A DNA stretch of 64,000 bases, from the NCBI GenBank assembly GCA_034336665.1, contig JAPFBE010000002.1, forward strand, positions 37,861,406 through 37,925,405, in the 5' to 3' direction. Below are positions 52,401 through 63,972 of this stretch, in pieces. The position numbers and the translations under genes were made by a program. Numbering within the stretch: position 1 is the stretch's first letter; each line of letters opens with the position of its first letter. The stretch is from Luscinia megarhynchos (Eukaryota > Chordata > Aves > Passeriformes > Turdidae). Under the pieces are notes generated by a model that searched no databases, was not told the DNA's origin, and saw only the letters and a list, made by a program, of their open reading frames with translations.

Positions 52401-53350
52401 TGAAAAATGAGGCTTTACAGCTTGCAGAGTTATTACAGTGAGCCACATAATCTCTGCCTGCTACCTTTTCCTGACTTCAAGGGCATTTTATTCTGCATAT
52501 AATCTTCCCAGAGCACGACAAGAACTGTAGCAAGGGAATGCAGGACTGTAAGCACTGTGGCTTTATTTCTCAGTTGAGACACTTCCCATCACTGTAAAAT
52601 GTTACAGGGACAAACAATTTAAAGCCTCTTGATTAGGGAAAAAGCAGACCACTTCACTGCTGGGAGAAACAGAGAAAACATACATATTCTTGCCAACAGT
52701 GAATCATATGATAGTCATTACACTCACTTAAAGGAGGAGCTATGAAATGCTGTCATTCTTGCATGTTGTTTCAAGTTCATTTACTGTATCAACAGTAATA
52801 TGCTCTGCTTAGAAATTCACTAACAGAGAAATACCCTGTGTACACTATTCCCTTTTGTAAGACAGAAACCTGAGGGGCTACATATGACAAAGGCCTAAGG
52901 TGAGATGTCTTCAAGCTGCAGCTCCTAAAGAAACACAGACTAGATCTTGGTAGAGCAATATCCTGCTAGAATGTGTAACAAGCACATAAATCATACTGCA
53001 TGCTAATACTTAGCTTTGGATGGATGAGCTCTGAATTTTGCCCCCAGATGTAGCTCTCAGCTGCCATATCCCAGCAGATAAATTTACCTGTTCAGGTCTG
53101 ATAATTTATTCATGCAATAACATAACCTCCCTCTCAGCCAAAGATTTGGGAGATGCAATTATCAAAACTGTTTTTTAAAATGTAATAATGTTTTATTACC
53201 TTTAGATTTACAAGAATCTAAAGCCTTACAAAATAGGAGAGTGGAAGTACTCACTTTTGACACGTTGATTTCTAATACTGGAAAACAGGAAAGTTTTGAG
53301 CTGGCGTCAATAAAACCCCATATTTTTCAGTTGAAAATATCTGGACTGTA

Positions 53351-53399
53351 GAACTGATTTTCCTTTTTTTTTCTCTGACTTAAGAACTGATTTTCCTTT
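53351..53399. repeat. 16-bp direct repeat
   Basis: The unit GAACTGATTTTCCTTT occurs at 53351-53366 and again at 53384-53399, separated by a T/C-rich spacer. Probably a local duplication. Confidence 0.95.
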
Positions 53400-53832
53400 G
53401 TTCTACCTTAAATAAATGCATTTCCCAGTTCAGCCACCAATGAGAAAAGAGAACCATATTAATTCAAAGGCCTATTAATTACAACAAGCACTGTTCTCAA
53501 ATGTTCCAGATATTTGAATGAAAAGCATTACATGGTGTAAAGCCCTGCATTACTACGAAAATAATGATAATGATGCATCAGATATGAGATAATTTGCTAT
53601 CCTCACTAACATTTCAGTAAGCAATCCAAAGGCACAGCATCTAATTCTGCAGGAAAAGAAGCTCTCCCAAGGCACAGTGAGATACATAAAGGAGGATCAA
53701 CAGCCCCAAGGAAAAAACACAAGCCTTTTAGTGTATGAAGGCATGTGCAAACATAATGGTTTTTCCTTGATGTACTGTTATCCATACATTTAGACCAGGG
53801 CAGACTGCTAATGCAATAATTCCCTCTGCTAC

Positions 53833-53911
53833 CTTGACAGCAAGTCCCAGCTCATAGCACTGCTGCACATCTACCCACAGGGCTTCTGCTGTCATTAGCA
53901 TTAAACAGCAT
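53833..53911 (-). other. Candidate short exon, unknown transcript
   Basis: A 79-base minus-strand block follows a pyrimidine-rich acceptor (CTCTCTTTGGTGTTTTGCAG) and ends at donor GTCAAG/GTAGCA. One of its three frames is open: one leading base, then 26 codons beginning CCLMLMTAEALWVDVQQ and ending in phase 0. The one-base lead fits the phase left by the candidate exon at 56490-56291. No protein family is recognised. A frame without the acceptor stays open on both sides, so the coding interpretation is weak. It may equally belong to a lncRNA or be chance. Confidence 0.2.
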
Positions 53912-56290
53912 CTGCAAAACACCAAAGAGAGGCAGGAATTCTGTGTTCTCCCTTTTCCATCCATGTGTGTTTTGTGTCTGGTGGTGAGGCATGTGAAACA
54001 GCATGTGGCCATTTGCTTAATGGAGCTATCTAGTCATTCCTAATCTCCTGCAGCAGCAGCAGAGAGCACTCTGTCACACGAGGAGAGCACATCTTTCCTT
54101 TCCAGTCAAAAATTACAGAAGGAATCCTTTATGAGTGTCTCTTCAGAAAGCAGAGCTCAAGTTCACTTTATAGAGGTGTTTACATTTCATGTCAAACAAT
54201 GACATAAAAGGTTTCATAAAAAGTAGCTGGCAAGGCTTCAGCACCATGCTTTATATTTATCAGGAAAAATGCAAATTGCTTGTGTGGCTAGTTACAGTAG
54301 CTGGTTCTGACTTTCAGCTGCAATCCATCTATGTAAAGGCTCCATCATTCAATTTGAAGCACCAGGTTTTCAGAGTCTCAGAGTGGAATGGAGAAAAACG
54401 GGATTTTAGTAATAAATATTGAGCTACTTCTTACAAGCCTTACATTATTTAGCTCATTATTGAAGTTCATTGGCAGTGCTGTTATTTGGGCTACTTGCTT
54501 GATAAATTCCAATGTAATTTTTTCAGGGTGGTGTTCTTGGAAAAAACAAAATAAAATGGTAAATATTGACATCTGGCTCTCTTTTCTATATGCAGCATCT
54601 TTAATGTTTTGGCAATTAACTTGCTACAGCAGCTTCCCAAAAATGTGGGAAATTATCTTAAATCTTATTTTTCTGCAATAGTTTTTTTCTGTCGTTTGAA
54701 TCTGATTATTGACAGATGGGAGCAAACACTGCTGAGTTACTTCACTGAATCTGCATCTGACAAAAAAAAAAAAAAAGAAAATTAAGTCTATTAGATGGCT
54801 CCTTAGCTTCAGAAAAGCACATGGTAGAGATATGAGTCACCGAAGGATTAGCTCTGGGATTTAACACAGTCACATGAACTCGATGTTCTTTCTCTCTCCC
54901 CACTGTGAGCTGTGAAAAGTTTGGATCAATGTTCTCTGCTAGGTCTGCTGAGCACATTAAAAATGCCATAGCCCTTCCTGGGTGCTGCTCACTGATAATC
55001 AGCTGGTGCCTATCACTGCAGAGGTGACCTGCAGAATGGATGGGCTCAGAGGTCTTCTCAGACCAGACCAGGCAAAGCTACCAGTTCAAACTCTCGCTTT
55101 CAATTGTCAGCTAAGCCAGAGGACTCATGCAGAGCAGGGCATGCTCACAAGACCCTATCTGCCAGCAGCACTGAAGGCTGGGAAAAAATAAAAAGGGCTG
55201 AATGCCTGTGCTGAGGGAGGAGAGCTGAGCACATCCCCGTGCTGAGCAGCGGTGCCTGCCTCGCCTCACCGTGCCTTTTATCAGGCACCAGCTCCTTCTC
55301 CACAGGCTGGAATGCTCTGTTTGCCTTAGTCCTGTGTGAATGAACCACTTGGTTCTAGCAGTGCATCAAAAAAATCTCTTCATTGTTGAGTTAATCAGAA
55401 TGAAAGAGCTCATCTTTGCTGTTGGAAACATGCAGAAGATGCTTTGCCCTCTCCTGAGAATCTGCATCCTGAGTAAGGTTTTGTTGCTATTTTCTCACTG
55501 AGTGCAGAGTGCTTTCTTTCTACAAGTCATAGTCCAGTAAAAGCCACACGGGCAGAAAAAGTTCTCTCCATACTACTCCTTGTGTGGCAGCAGGGAGCAT
55601 CCCTGTCCTGAGTGCCCAAATGTTCTCTCAAGTGTCCCAGATGCTATAGCTGTGGCTCACCACTACTTGGGCAGGGCCCCTGTCCTCACCACGGGCAGGA
55701 GCTCCTCTCACAGAGACTCATGTCCTGTGATGACCTGGAGCCTGCTGTGCAAGCCTAAGTCACCTCAGGTCACTGGGTGCCTCGACAGCCAGCCTGGCCT
55801 GTGCCTCTCCCCAGCTCACAGCACCGGGCTGGCTCCGACACGGGCCAGAGCAGCCATTCACCAAGGGTAACAGCCAACGAAAAGAAAGCCCTTTGTTTGC
55901 TTTATGAGTCACTGAGACTAATCAATTTTTTTTTATTTTTTTTGTCCAAACATAGAATGCAGTATTTGTAATTTGTTTGTGTGTTGTCTGGTAGAATGAT
56001 TTTCAGCCTATTTGTTGTTGCTCTGTGCCAGTACTGTGCCTGTCTCTGGTGCTTGCAGAGTACTGGCAAGGCCCCCGAGCCCCAACTGCCTGAGACACTT
56101 TAACAACAGAAGCTTAACCAACAGGAAGCAATGAATTTTGAATAAGGATTTTCAGCTAAATAAATAAGTATGAGGAGATTTGTGGAGCTTTTGGGATGCC
56201 GAACTGTCTAGCCAGCATCTGAGTGCTCTCAAGAAGCAATGCAACCTTAGGAAGCAGGACCTCAAATAAACACCTGTATTTCACACTTAC
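53912..56290. other. 3' flank of MOCOS, partly GC-rich
   Basis: AT-rich DNA with two GC-richer patches (about 55000-55300 and 55580-55870), a (CAG)4 run near 54049, and a 15-base A run near 54762. The terminal exon or 3' UTR of MOCOS may lie here or further left but was not recognised. No CpG island was seen. Confidence 0.5.
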
Positions 56291-56490
56291 CTTCTGTCAC
56301 TTTCCTGAGCAACCATCTGCCTGGTTTCTCCTGCTAACTGATTTTTCAGGGTAAGAATAAAGTTCAGTCTTACACACCAACTGTATAATTTCAAACACTG
56401 ATTTTTCAGCATATTTCTTTTCTTAAAAGACATCAATGCATCGGCTTGTGTTTTTAAGACCAAAATAAACACACTGTAAAGAAGTACATG
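56291..56490 (-). other. Candidate exon downstream of MOCOS GPCSRC exon
   Basis: A 200-base block on the minus strand is bounded by a good acceptor (GCTTTTATTCAG before CATGTAC) and a near-consensus donor (AGAAG/GTAAGTG). It lies 240 bases after the last recognised MOCOS exon. In phase 0, which is what the preceding exon requires, it is fully open for 66 codons and ends with AG. The translation begins HVLLYSVFILVLK and ends AGETRQMVAQESDR. It does not resemble the mammalian MOCOS C-terminus that I recall. It could be an alternative or lineage-specific coding exon, an exon of a non-coding transcript, or chance; the splice sites are what make it worth recording. Confidence 0.3.
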
Positions 56491-56730
56491 CTGAATAAAA
56501 GCAAGCACAGTTAAAAATAATGCATATTAATAGTCCATTTCTGAATTAAAAAAAAAGTATTGAGCATTTTATAGAAATAAACCATGGCATATCTGGGTTG
56601 TAAGTGCATCCTCCTTTTACAGAAAAAATACAAATGGTAACAACTTAATTGTGAATATTCTCTCAGCAGATATTTCACTGCCCATGCAATAAAGTCTTTC
56701 ACTACAGCTATTTTGAAGTACTGTACTGAC

Positions 56731-56835
56731 CTTTCGACCCCTGGCAGCAGACAGGGACTGCAGAATTTCTTTGTTTCGTTCCCCAGACTGTTGATCAATG
56801 CAGATTATTTGACATCTGCTACATGGACCCACAAC
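56731..56835 (-). CDS. MOCOS: MOCOS exon, MOSC domain cysteine motif
   Basis: This 105-base (35-codon) minus-strand exon has acceptor AAATTTCAG before GTTGTGGG and donor CGAAAG/GTCAGT. It encodes VVGPCSRCQIICIDQQSG and then ERNKEILQSLSAARGRK. The GPCxRCQ.IC.DQ motif is the hallmark of the MOSC domain in sulfurases and related molybdenum proteins; its cysteines are thought to handle the sulfur or cofactor. It starts and ends in phase 0. The donor is acceptable but not optimal (GTCAGT). If it were not used, the frame would run about 36 more codons into intron sequence and stop near 56617. In mammals about 50 further residues follow in a terminal exon, which I could not identify in this window. 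Confidence 0.95.
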
Positions 56836-59132
56836 CTGAAATTTTAGTTAAAGAAAGCTCATGGCTGTTTATCAAAGCAGTGCAGCATTACACACTACAA
56901 GCTTCCGACCATCGTAATATCTTAAACACACACTCTTTGCATGCTTTCCCTGTGGGTTTTTCAAGCTTTCATTATGTAAAAGGTCAAGTCTGTTCACCTA
57001 ATGCAGTAGGTCTACTTGCAAGTGTCACAGAATTTTTAATTCACTTCTTTTCTTTTTTTAAGGAAAACTTTCTCAGAGACAGAATCTGAGAAATACCAGA
57101 CATTTATGTATTTGTACTTCCTGATGGCTTCACTTCTGTGGGTTAGCAGGGCTGCTTGGCCAAAGAACTGAATACAAAATTAAGCCAATGCCTCAGGATT
57201 CAAGCAAGGAGGATTTTCTTGGGACTGTTTTAGTGCAGCTGAAATGCACAATATATTTGTTATATGCATGGCACTTCTAGATACTCAGAATGTAAAATAT
57301 TTAAATATACAAGTTTACCTAATCAGAAGAATTAAATAATCCTCTATCATCTATTATGCATGATGTTAAAATCATATGTAATTGTTCTTAATGTTAATTG
57401 TTGTTTGAACTAAAGTATATTTTTAGGGAAAAGACCCCAATAACCCTGCAACAAATTTCTTATTAGAGCTTTAAAACGGAGAAGGATGACATCCTGCACT
57501 TCCACTTAACACTGCATCCCTAACTTTAGCAAAGCTGTACATTACAGAAATTACATCTTACAGTATCCCAGTATACACATTCTACTTTTGCAAAATGTGC
57601 CATAAACTTCAAATAGGGCAAATAGTTAAACTGTACACTTCAAGCATTTTATGTGCCAATCTGAAATGATTTTTCAGGTTTTTGAGATGCATCTAGACTG
57701 CCTGTATGACTCTTCAGCATAATCATCAATACCAAACATCAGCAGTTTTAAAAAAATTATTTTCCACAGCCCTATTCTTTTTTTATTAAAAGAACAACAA
57801 GACAGAGAAGAAAATATTTTTCCCTGCTTTACTTTGTTCAACCGCTTCTACCATTTTTGTGGCATAAAGAAGCATTAACATAATTTCTACTGTTAATACA
57901 CCAGTATCTGAAAAAGGATCTAGCAGAATGGGCAAAGATAATGCAAGTTGTATAAGCCTTTCTAATTTTTGCATTGTATTCCTAAAGTATATCAATGCCA
58001 GAAATAGAAATGCCTTTTATTTTGTAGATTTACAGTAACTTATCCACAGGATCCTCAACTGAATTCCCCAGTGGAAACTCCAGCCTCCAACAAGCTATAT
58101 ATCAAGGATTTTGCCCTTTGTGTTCCTCATTTCTTACGTAGAGGAATTTTTCCTCAATATTCCTCAACTCATATTGCAGCTTACTAATTAAAGTGCACGT
58201 AAAAAGAGAGCAGATAAGCAATATTTTCAACCCTTGCTGAAAAAGTTTCTTAGAACATGATGACCAGAAAAAAAAAGGAGTGATGCCTATCATATCTTCT
58301 AGATTTGACCTTGGTAGTCCTGTCATTCACACTTAAATTATAGTTTCTAAGAAACAATGAATAAACCACTTTTACATCCTAGGCAAAGCATCTTCAAATA
58401 CATATTTCATATCTCTTGGCCAGATAAATTCAGCAGAACATTTAATACACGTGTGCATCATTCTCCTAGGTGTCATTTGTAGCTTTTACAGATTCTTTTT
58501 TAAGAGTTTTTCTTGAAAGAATGTGTTTTACAAACAAGGTCTGACTCTTCAGCATTTTCTTTACAGTACAAAGGATGTTATGTTGTTAGCTATGATATGA
58601 AGCACATACCAAAAAACCCTACCAGGCTAGAATTAGAAACATTCCTTGAGTGAAGACTAGGATAAGATGTATACAACAGAGGGCAATAGACCATGAGAGT
58701 TCACTTGTATTCATGTCCAGTCTTTTGGCAATCAGTTGCTTGATTTACAGTAATGTGAGGTTACATTTGGACTACTGTGCTTAACAGCAACAAGTATTCC
58801 CTGCTGGAGTGCTGGCTAAATATGTGCTGTAAACTCTGCCTCAAAAAATCTGATTATTATTTGGTTCAGATAGATAAAGATAAGAAACACTGTGAATTAT
58901 GAAATTCAGTAGAAGTGTGGAGAAATATGGCAAAACCTCTTAAATATATTGAAGAATGTTTGTCACAAGACACATCACTTTGGTTTTTTTTACATGCTTC
59001 ATAAATTTCACGTGCACAAAGCATGTACCATATTCTAGTTTCTAGTCAAAGTCTTGCAAAAATTGGTTTGTATCCAGGAATCAAAGTGCTTTGTGATATA
59101 CTGGAGCTTGGACAAGAGAGAAAAGGTCACAC
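56836..59132 (-). other. MOCOS: MOCOS intron, 2.3 kb
   Basis: This is intron sequence between the RRFRANI and GPCSRCQ exons. It is AT-rich, without recognisable repeats or further exons. Open frames here are short and carry no known motif. Confidence 0.8.
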
Positions 59133-59259
59133 CTGGAACTGCAGAGCACCTATTGAAATCTCAACCCACTCTTCCTCTTCAAAGGACTCTGGTGCATTGA
59201 TGACAATGTTGGCACGGAAACGTCGGATCAATTCCTCTATTTCCAATGGCTCCTTCAAT
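59133..59259 (-). CDS. MOCOS: MOCOS exon, MOSC domain (RRFRANIVI)
   Basis: This 127-base minus-strand exon has acceptor GTGAGACAG before ATTGAAGG and donor TTCCAG/GTGTGA. Two AG dinucleotides lie close together; only the second one keeps the frame (AG+A = Arg, then LKEPLEIEELIRRF). The exon goes on RANIVINAPESFEEEEW and then VEISIGALQFQ, ending in phase 0. The blocks RFRANI.I and W.EISIG.L.FQV are characteristic of the MOSC domain of MOCOS and its relatives and lie just before the cysteine motif in the next exon. It contains no stop in the used frame. An open frame on the opposite strand over 59023-59355 is a shadow of this exon. Confidence 0.95.
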
Positions 59260-62200
59260 CTGTCTCACAGAGTTGACAGAGCAAAAGAAAAAATAAAATT
59301 ATTAACTAATTTTGCACTAGATGTTTGTGCTGTAAGAACCTGGTGGCTCATGTGATTAGCAAATGCTTCTCCAGAATAACCTGGACCAAGTTTTATTACA
59401 AAGGCTATGGAAATGGCACAAGGTATTAAACTATAATTTGTAACCTTTCAACTGTAATATGTAATAACCCTTAAGGAAACTTCTTCAGAGGTGTAACCTG
59501 AAACTGTAGGTATGAAAACATGTAGACAGGTGATTGTAGACCATGCTTATGAGAAAATTCCCAATTTGTTATCATATGTAAGCCTAATAGTAACAAATAA
59601 AAAGATCTTTTCAGTTAGTAATCATTTGACTTGTTAAATATTGTAGAAATAGAAGCTTCTAGAACCAAAGGCAAATTAAATTTTATTTTGCACATGCTGC
59701 AATGTTAGAAGAGACAAAACCAGCAGTTGCTGAAGGTGAAAAAGGCCAGTAAAATAATTTTATGAGAGAATATATCCCTCATATTATTATTTGCCTTTGG
59801 GAGGCAGCAGATTGCACAAAATGATAGGTGTTTTAAAAAAATTTAATCTCTGTGTGGTGATATTTCCCCCTCTTTACAAGCATTTGAGCTGTCAGAGTGT
59901 AGATTTGTGCCAGTGTGGAGAATGTATGTGAGACAGAAAGAGCAGCAGACTGCATACAAATACCGGAAATTTTGCTGCATCTTTAAATTGTCATTCTTCA
60001 CTCTTCTAAAGAAGAAGTTGAACAGTACCAAAAAAAAAAAAAAAAAAAAAGACACTAAAATTTGGCAGAGAGCTTTCTCAGTGCCACTGTTAGTCGAGAA
60101 GAACATTTCTTTTTGCATTAGTTGTTAAGGACATGAACCATTTTTGATACTCCATAAACTGTAGTCTGACAACTTTGGGATATGAAGAGAAGAATTTCTG
60201 TCTCCAAAAAAATAATAATAAAAAAAAGTAAGGACATACAGTTTAAAACGTATTTCAGTTAGAGAGAAAACATGCAAAATCAAGTACAGGGAAAACTTCA
60301 CATCAAGCAGCCTTGGCAGAGGAGGTCTGTTAGGTAAAAAAAAGGGCTTGGTTTTATTTAAAACAGTCTGGATGATCTTCTCCAGCAGACAAAAGTGCAT
60401 AAGGATAAGCTGCCTGTGCAGACTTTCAATCAAACCACAGAAGCCCAGCTTCACTGAGCCCCAGTGTTCACAAGGGCTCTAGGAGCCTGGGGGTAGAAGG
60501 TGGGATGGGAAGCTGCAAGGCTACAGGTTTTCCCTCAAGATCCCACAGGTAATCCCATGGCTGAGATACAATCTGTAATGAATGCAGGAGGTGGGAGCCA
60601 ACAGGAAGTGTAGATTGTGCCAGTGCTCATACAAACAAGGAGGAAACTAGCAGTTACTTGTGAACATGTTCAATTATGGTGCTGTGCTTCCCAGCTTTGC
60701 TGTGGGCCCTTGGAGCTTGGCTGCTGTGGAGCCTCTGGTTTTGAATGTGTTTTGCAAAATCAAAAGTGTCTGCCACCCCATCGTGTACTGGTGGGGGCAT
60801 CAAAAGCCCCAGTAACCTCAGAGCTAGCCCTGCAGTGTCCTGAGACAGCTGCTGAAAAAAACTTCAAGCTTCTATTAATCTACCTCCTGCTGCTGAAGTC
60901 AAAGACTGCAATGCCCCTTCTCTTGACCTCTTGCCTTCAACCCCCTCATGTCCAGAATACTTCGCTTCTTTTGCACCTCCTCCAGCCCTCAGAAATGCTT
61001 ATAATTACTTGGGAACGTGTATCTGAGTAAATTTCCATTATTTCTCCTCCCACAGAACGTGTATTGGTTGGATGGAGTGGCAGGCACCTTCATCCTGCAA
61101 ATCCCAACATGGACCTGTTTTGAACATCAGTGTAACGTGCCAAAGTCAGCCTAGGTGCTTTGGATTTTCACAGCAGTAGGCTCTGTGATGAAGAATGCAT
61201 TACCTATATTTAACAGGAAAACTTGAAAATTAGTATTTATATCCTCAGGGTTATATTTCTAACAAGAACATTTGAGCATTAGGTCAGACCATAGGGATTT
61301 TCATAGAGGTGACCTGTAGTGGGAAACACCAGAGAGACAAATGTCTGCAGGTACATGGAGCCCTCCAGCAGTATGTTGCATTCTAACTTTTAATTGAAGT
61401 GCTGTTTCTGTTTTAGATCACCTCTCAAGAGCCAAGTGCAAACTGGAAGACTAGTTTTTACTTATGGAAGATATAATGAAATTATAAAAACTTAACTGAA
61501 AATTCGAAATTGTTTTGTAAAGCTTAGCAGATTTCCATAAAACAAAACACAAAGCCACATGCCAAGAAGCTACATAATACTTTCTAAAAATCCTCCAGTA
61601 CTTAATAAAGAACCATAAGCACAGTTCTTGAAAGTACATTGGATAGTTCAATATTTGGAAAATTCATACAGCATGAGTTTATATATTTTTTGATATTTTT
61701 TAAAATGTTTTTTTATATTCTTCTTCTACTCAAAGCAGGAATTTTCAATGCAGGGGACATGTTTGGAGAGGGACTAAGAGGAGAGAAGATGACTCCAGGA
61801 AGAAGCAAGAGAGAAGTTTTGAGAGACAGGAAAAGGGCCTCAGAGACAAATGCTGGGAGTGTGGGATGCACAGACATGATGGAGGCCTTGAGGGAAGATT
61901 TTTCTGGTGGAATTTGAACATTTCCTACTTATATTCAAGAAACAAAAATTTCTCGTAGTCAGTATACGAAAATTTGGTTGGTAATGCTATCTTTGAACCA
62001 TGGTCTGACTCTGTATTTCATTTGCTGCTGCTATCTCCCACTTTTGTATAAGTAAAGCCAAATTAAATTAAGAAATAAAATTATCCCAGCCCTAAAAATA
62101 CTTTTTAGAGTATTTCTGTTGTGCATATTTACTCTAAATCTTAATAATTCCCATGAAGAGAAGTAGTTCAGCCAGTAGTAAGACTTTATATTTCTACCTG

Positions 62201-62539
62201 CCAGACAAATATGTTGAGAAAACATATTTATCCTTGTTCTTCTGACAAACAGAAGTTGGCTGGTTCTCAATAATATCTTTCCACCAAATCATTTGACAAA
62301 ATTTAATTTAGATTTTCCTAAAGATGATTGGTAGACAGATGATGCTCATGCATTTAATCCAAATTTTCAGAAGTCATAAAATAATTAATAGCTATAGCAG
62401 TTTAGTAGCTATATTTTTTTGAAAGGTTGAAAAGTTAACTATCTCTAAATTTACACATAAAACACCTATATTGGTATCTTATGGAAAGATTCTGGAATCC
62501 AAGATCACTGAGAGACATTTAGAGACAGAAGCATCTTAC
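59260..62539 (-). other. MOCOS: MOCOS intron, 3.3 kb
   Basis: This is intron sequence between the NEAQYLL and RRFRANI exons. It holds a 21-base A run at 60030-60050 and another A-rich patch near 60208-60228. The 137-codon plus-strand open frame at 60617-61030 shows no family motif and lies antisense inside this intron, so it is not called a gene. No transposon was recognised. Confidence 0.8.
60030..60050 (+). repeat. 21-base A run
   Basis: A pure A run within a MOCOS intron. No retroposed gene body was recognised upstream of it. Confidence 0.95.
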
Positions 62540-62645
62540 CTTGCAGAAATGTGTTCTTTCAGCTGCATAATGCTTGCTACATTTATCAGGAGGTATTGTG
62601 CTTCATTCACAAGAGAGAGTGAGATGTTTGTAGCAGATGACATAC
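62540..62645 (-). CDS. MOCOS: MOCOS exon, MOSC domain (LVNEAQYLL)
   Basis: This 106-base minus-strand exon has acceptor GGTTTTTTAG and donor GCAAG/GTAAGA. It begins with GT, completing a glycine codon, and encodes MSSATNISLSLVNEAQ, then YLLINVASIMQLKEHISA, ending with AG. SLVNEAQYLLIN is a recognisable conserved stretch of the MOCOS MOSC domain; the residues after it (ASIMQLKEH) are in the more variable helix that precedes the next conserved block. Phase 2 at the 3' end is met exactly by the first base of the exon at 59259. Codons are intact, with no sign of decay. The intron upstream is only about 600 bases and the intron downstream about 3.3 kb. Confidence 0.95.
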
Positions 62646-63246
62646 CTAAAAAACCAAAACCAATCCAACATTCTAAAATGGTCATAAAAATTTGTAATTT
62701 CACCGCATCTTTCCTTCGACCTCTTACTCATTCTCATTACTAGTTTATTCACTTGGTTCCAGGCACTAAGAAAATATTCCAAGGATGCCCTCAAATCTGC
62801 AAATGATAATGATGTAATGCAGTTAGAAACTGAGCTAGAGTTGAGATTTTACCAAATTTGTAAAATAGTTTACAAGATCAATATCTATACATTTTCAATG
62901 CTCTTTCAATTTCAGTGCTCTTTCAATTATTTTTATAATTACATTTAGTCTCTGAATAAATTCTTTGATTCTTAGATTTTTCACAATTATTTTTCCTAAC
63001 AGTCTTTGAGTTTCCAGACAAAATCATGGTCATGATGATGACTTCTCCCCCCATACTGGGGGAATTTTCACCAAATTTAACAACTAGAAGGGCAGCAAAA
63101 AGTCAGCTTGGGTATAAACTTAATGACTAGGTCAATACTGGATAACTCTTTCAGCCTTTATCAGGGTACCTATATACTAAGTGTGAAGTCCATGAGCCTG
63201 ATGTTTGCATGAGGAATCACAAATATTTTTAAGAATGACAACATAC
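62646..63246 (-). other. MOCOS: MOCOS intron with 17-bp tandem duplication
   Basis: This AT-rich intron of about 600 bases contains a 17-base tandem duplication (62894-62910 and 62911-62927, unit beginning TTCARTGCTC, one difference between the copies). No coding signal was seen on either strand. Confidence 0.8.
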
Positions 63247-63371
63247 CTTTTGTATTTTTCTGATGTGACTTGCTTTTCACATCTGAACTTTGTCTTATCA
63301 AGCGACATGGACGACCAAGAAATGTAGAGAGCCAGCCAGCAATTCTTTCCCCACAGTCATATGTTTTTACC
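63247..63371 (-). CDS. MOCOS: MOCOS exon, start of visible MOSC-domain block
   Basis: This 125-base exon of molybdenum cofactor sulfurase lies on the minus strand. The enzyme adds a terminal sulfur to the molybdenum cofactor and so activates xanthine dehydrogenase and aldehyde oxidase in the cytosol. The N-terminal NifS-like desulfurase half is outside the window; this exon belongs to the C-terminal MOSC half. Visible residues include VKTYDCGERIAGWLSTF and then LGRPCRLIRQSS, followed by a lysine- and serine-rich linker, which matches vertebrate MOCOS as I remember it. The acceptor is TTGTAATAG before GGTAAAAAC and the donor is AAAAG/GTATGT. The exon starts by completing an arginine codon and ends with one base (G) that joins GT of the next exon to give glycine. 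There is no stop or frameshift. Confidence 0.95.
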
Positions 63372-63972
63372 CTATTACAAGAAGAGGAAGTTTAAATTTG
63401 ATTGCCCAAACATTAATTTGCAAAACAGAAGTCAAATTGTAAAGATGTTTATTCTGCTTCCTTCAATACAAAGTACAGAATCCATATTGTCTGATGAATG
63501 TCTGATGTGAAGCTCTGCATGATTCTAACTCCTCATTTCCTCAATTTTACTCCATTCCTCTTGAAGTCAACATTTACAAGATCTAATTTAGTTTAGTACA
63601 GAAAATTACTGTGGAATAAAGGATTAATCATAACACTGAAGACACTGACTCTGAAGTATAGTAAGTGGTTACTCATATAACAATATTATAATACAGTATC
63701 ATGAAAGAGTCACACTCAAGTCTGTACTTTTTACTAAAAACAAAGAGGAATGATCTGAGTTCAATTTAAGATTGCTCTGCTGTGTGCAATTTTTAATGAT
63801 CCCATCAGGTACAATGATGTTACTTCTCTAATTTAATTCATGTCAGTACAGACATTTCACATTAAAACATGGCTCCACTAGCAGAGGCCAAGTATCTCTC
63901 TAAAGACGATTTCCATTACTTGTAAAATGTCTAGTGAGTTATGCAAGCTGGCAATAGAATTGCCTCCTTTAC
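63372..63972 (-). other. MOCOS: MOCOS intron
   Basis: This is the intron between the partial exon at the window edge and the YDCGE exon. It is AT-rich and I see no repeat or additional convincing exon. A microexon could be hidden here, because the mammalian protein seems to have more residues between the two exons. Confidence 0.6.

Larger units (their letters stand above)
41366..53832. other. Intergenic stretch downstream of MOCOS
   Basis: It contains two CR1 tails (43727-43980, 48702-48790), the TG and CT microsatellites and short repeats. The segment 47940-48340 has broken open frames on the minus strand that look more protein-like than background but match nothing I know. No FHOD3 exon was found. 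Confidence 0.55.

Noticed and set aside
55580..55870. Possible CpG island or promoter near the MOCOS 3' end
   Set aside because: It is GC-rich but has few CpGs, and no exon or promoter motif stands out.
59880..60050. Possible retroposed gene ending in a 21-base A run
   Set aside because: The preceding 150 bases resemble no transcript that I know and no target-site duplication was found.
60617..61030. 137-codon plus-strand frame inside a MOCOS intron
   Set aside because: It is antisense to MOCOS, has leucine- and cysteine-rich low-information sequence, and no known family.
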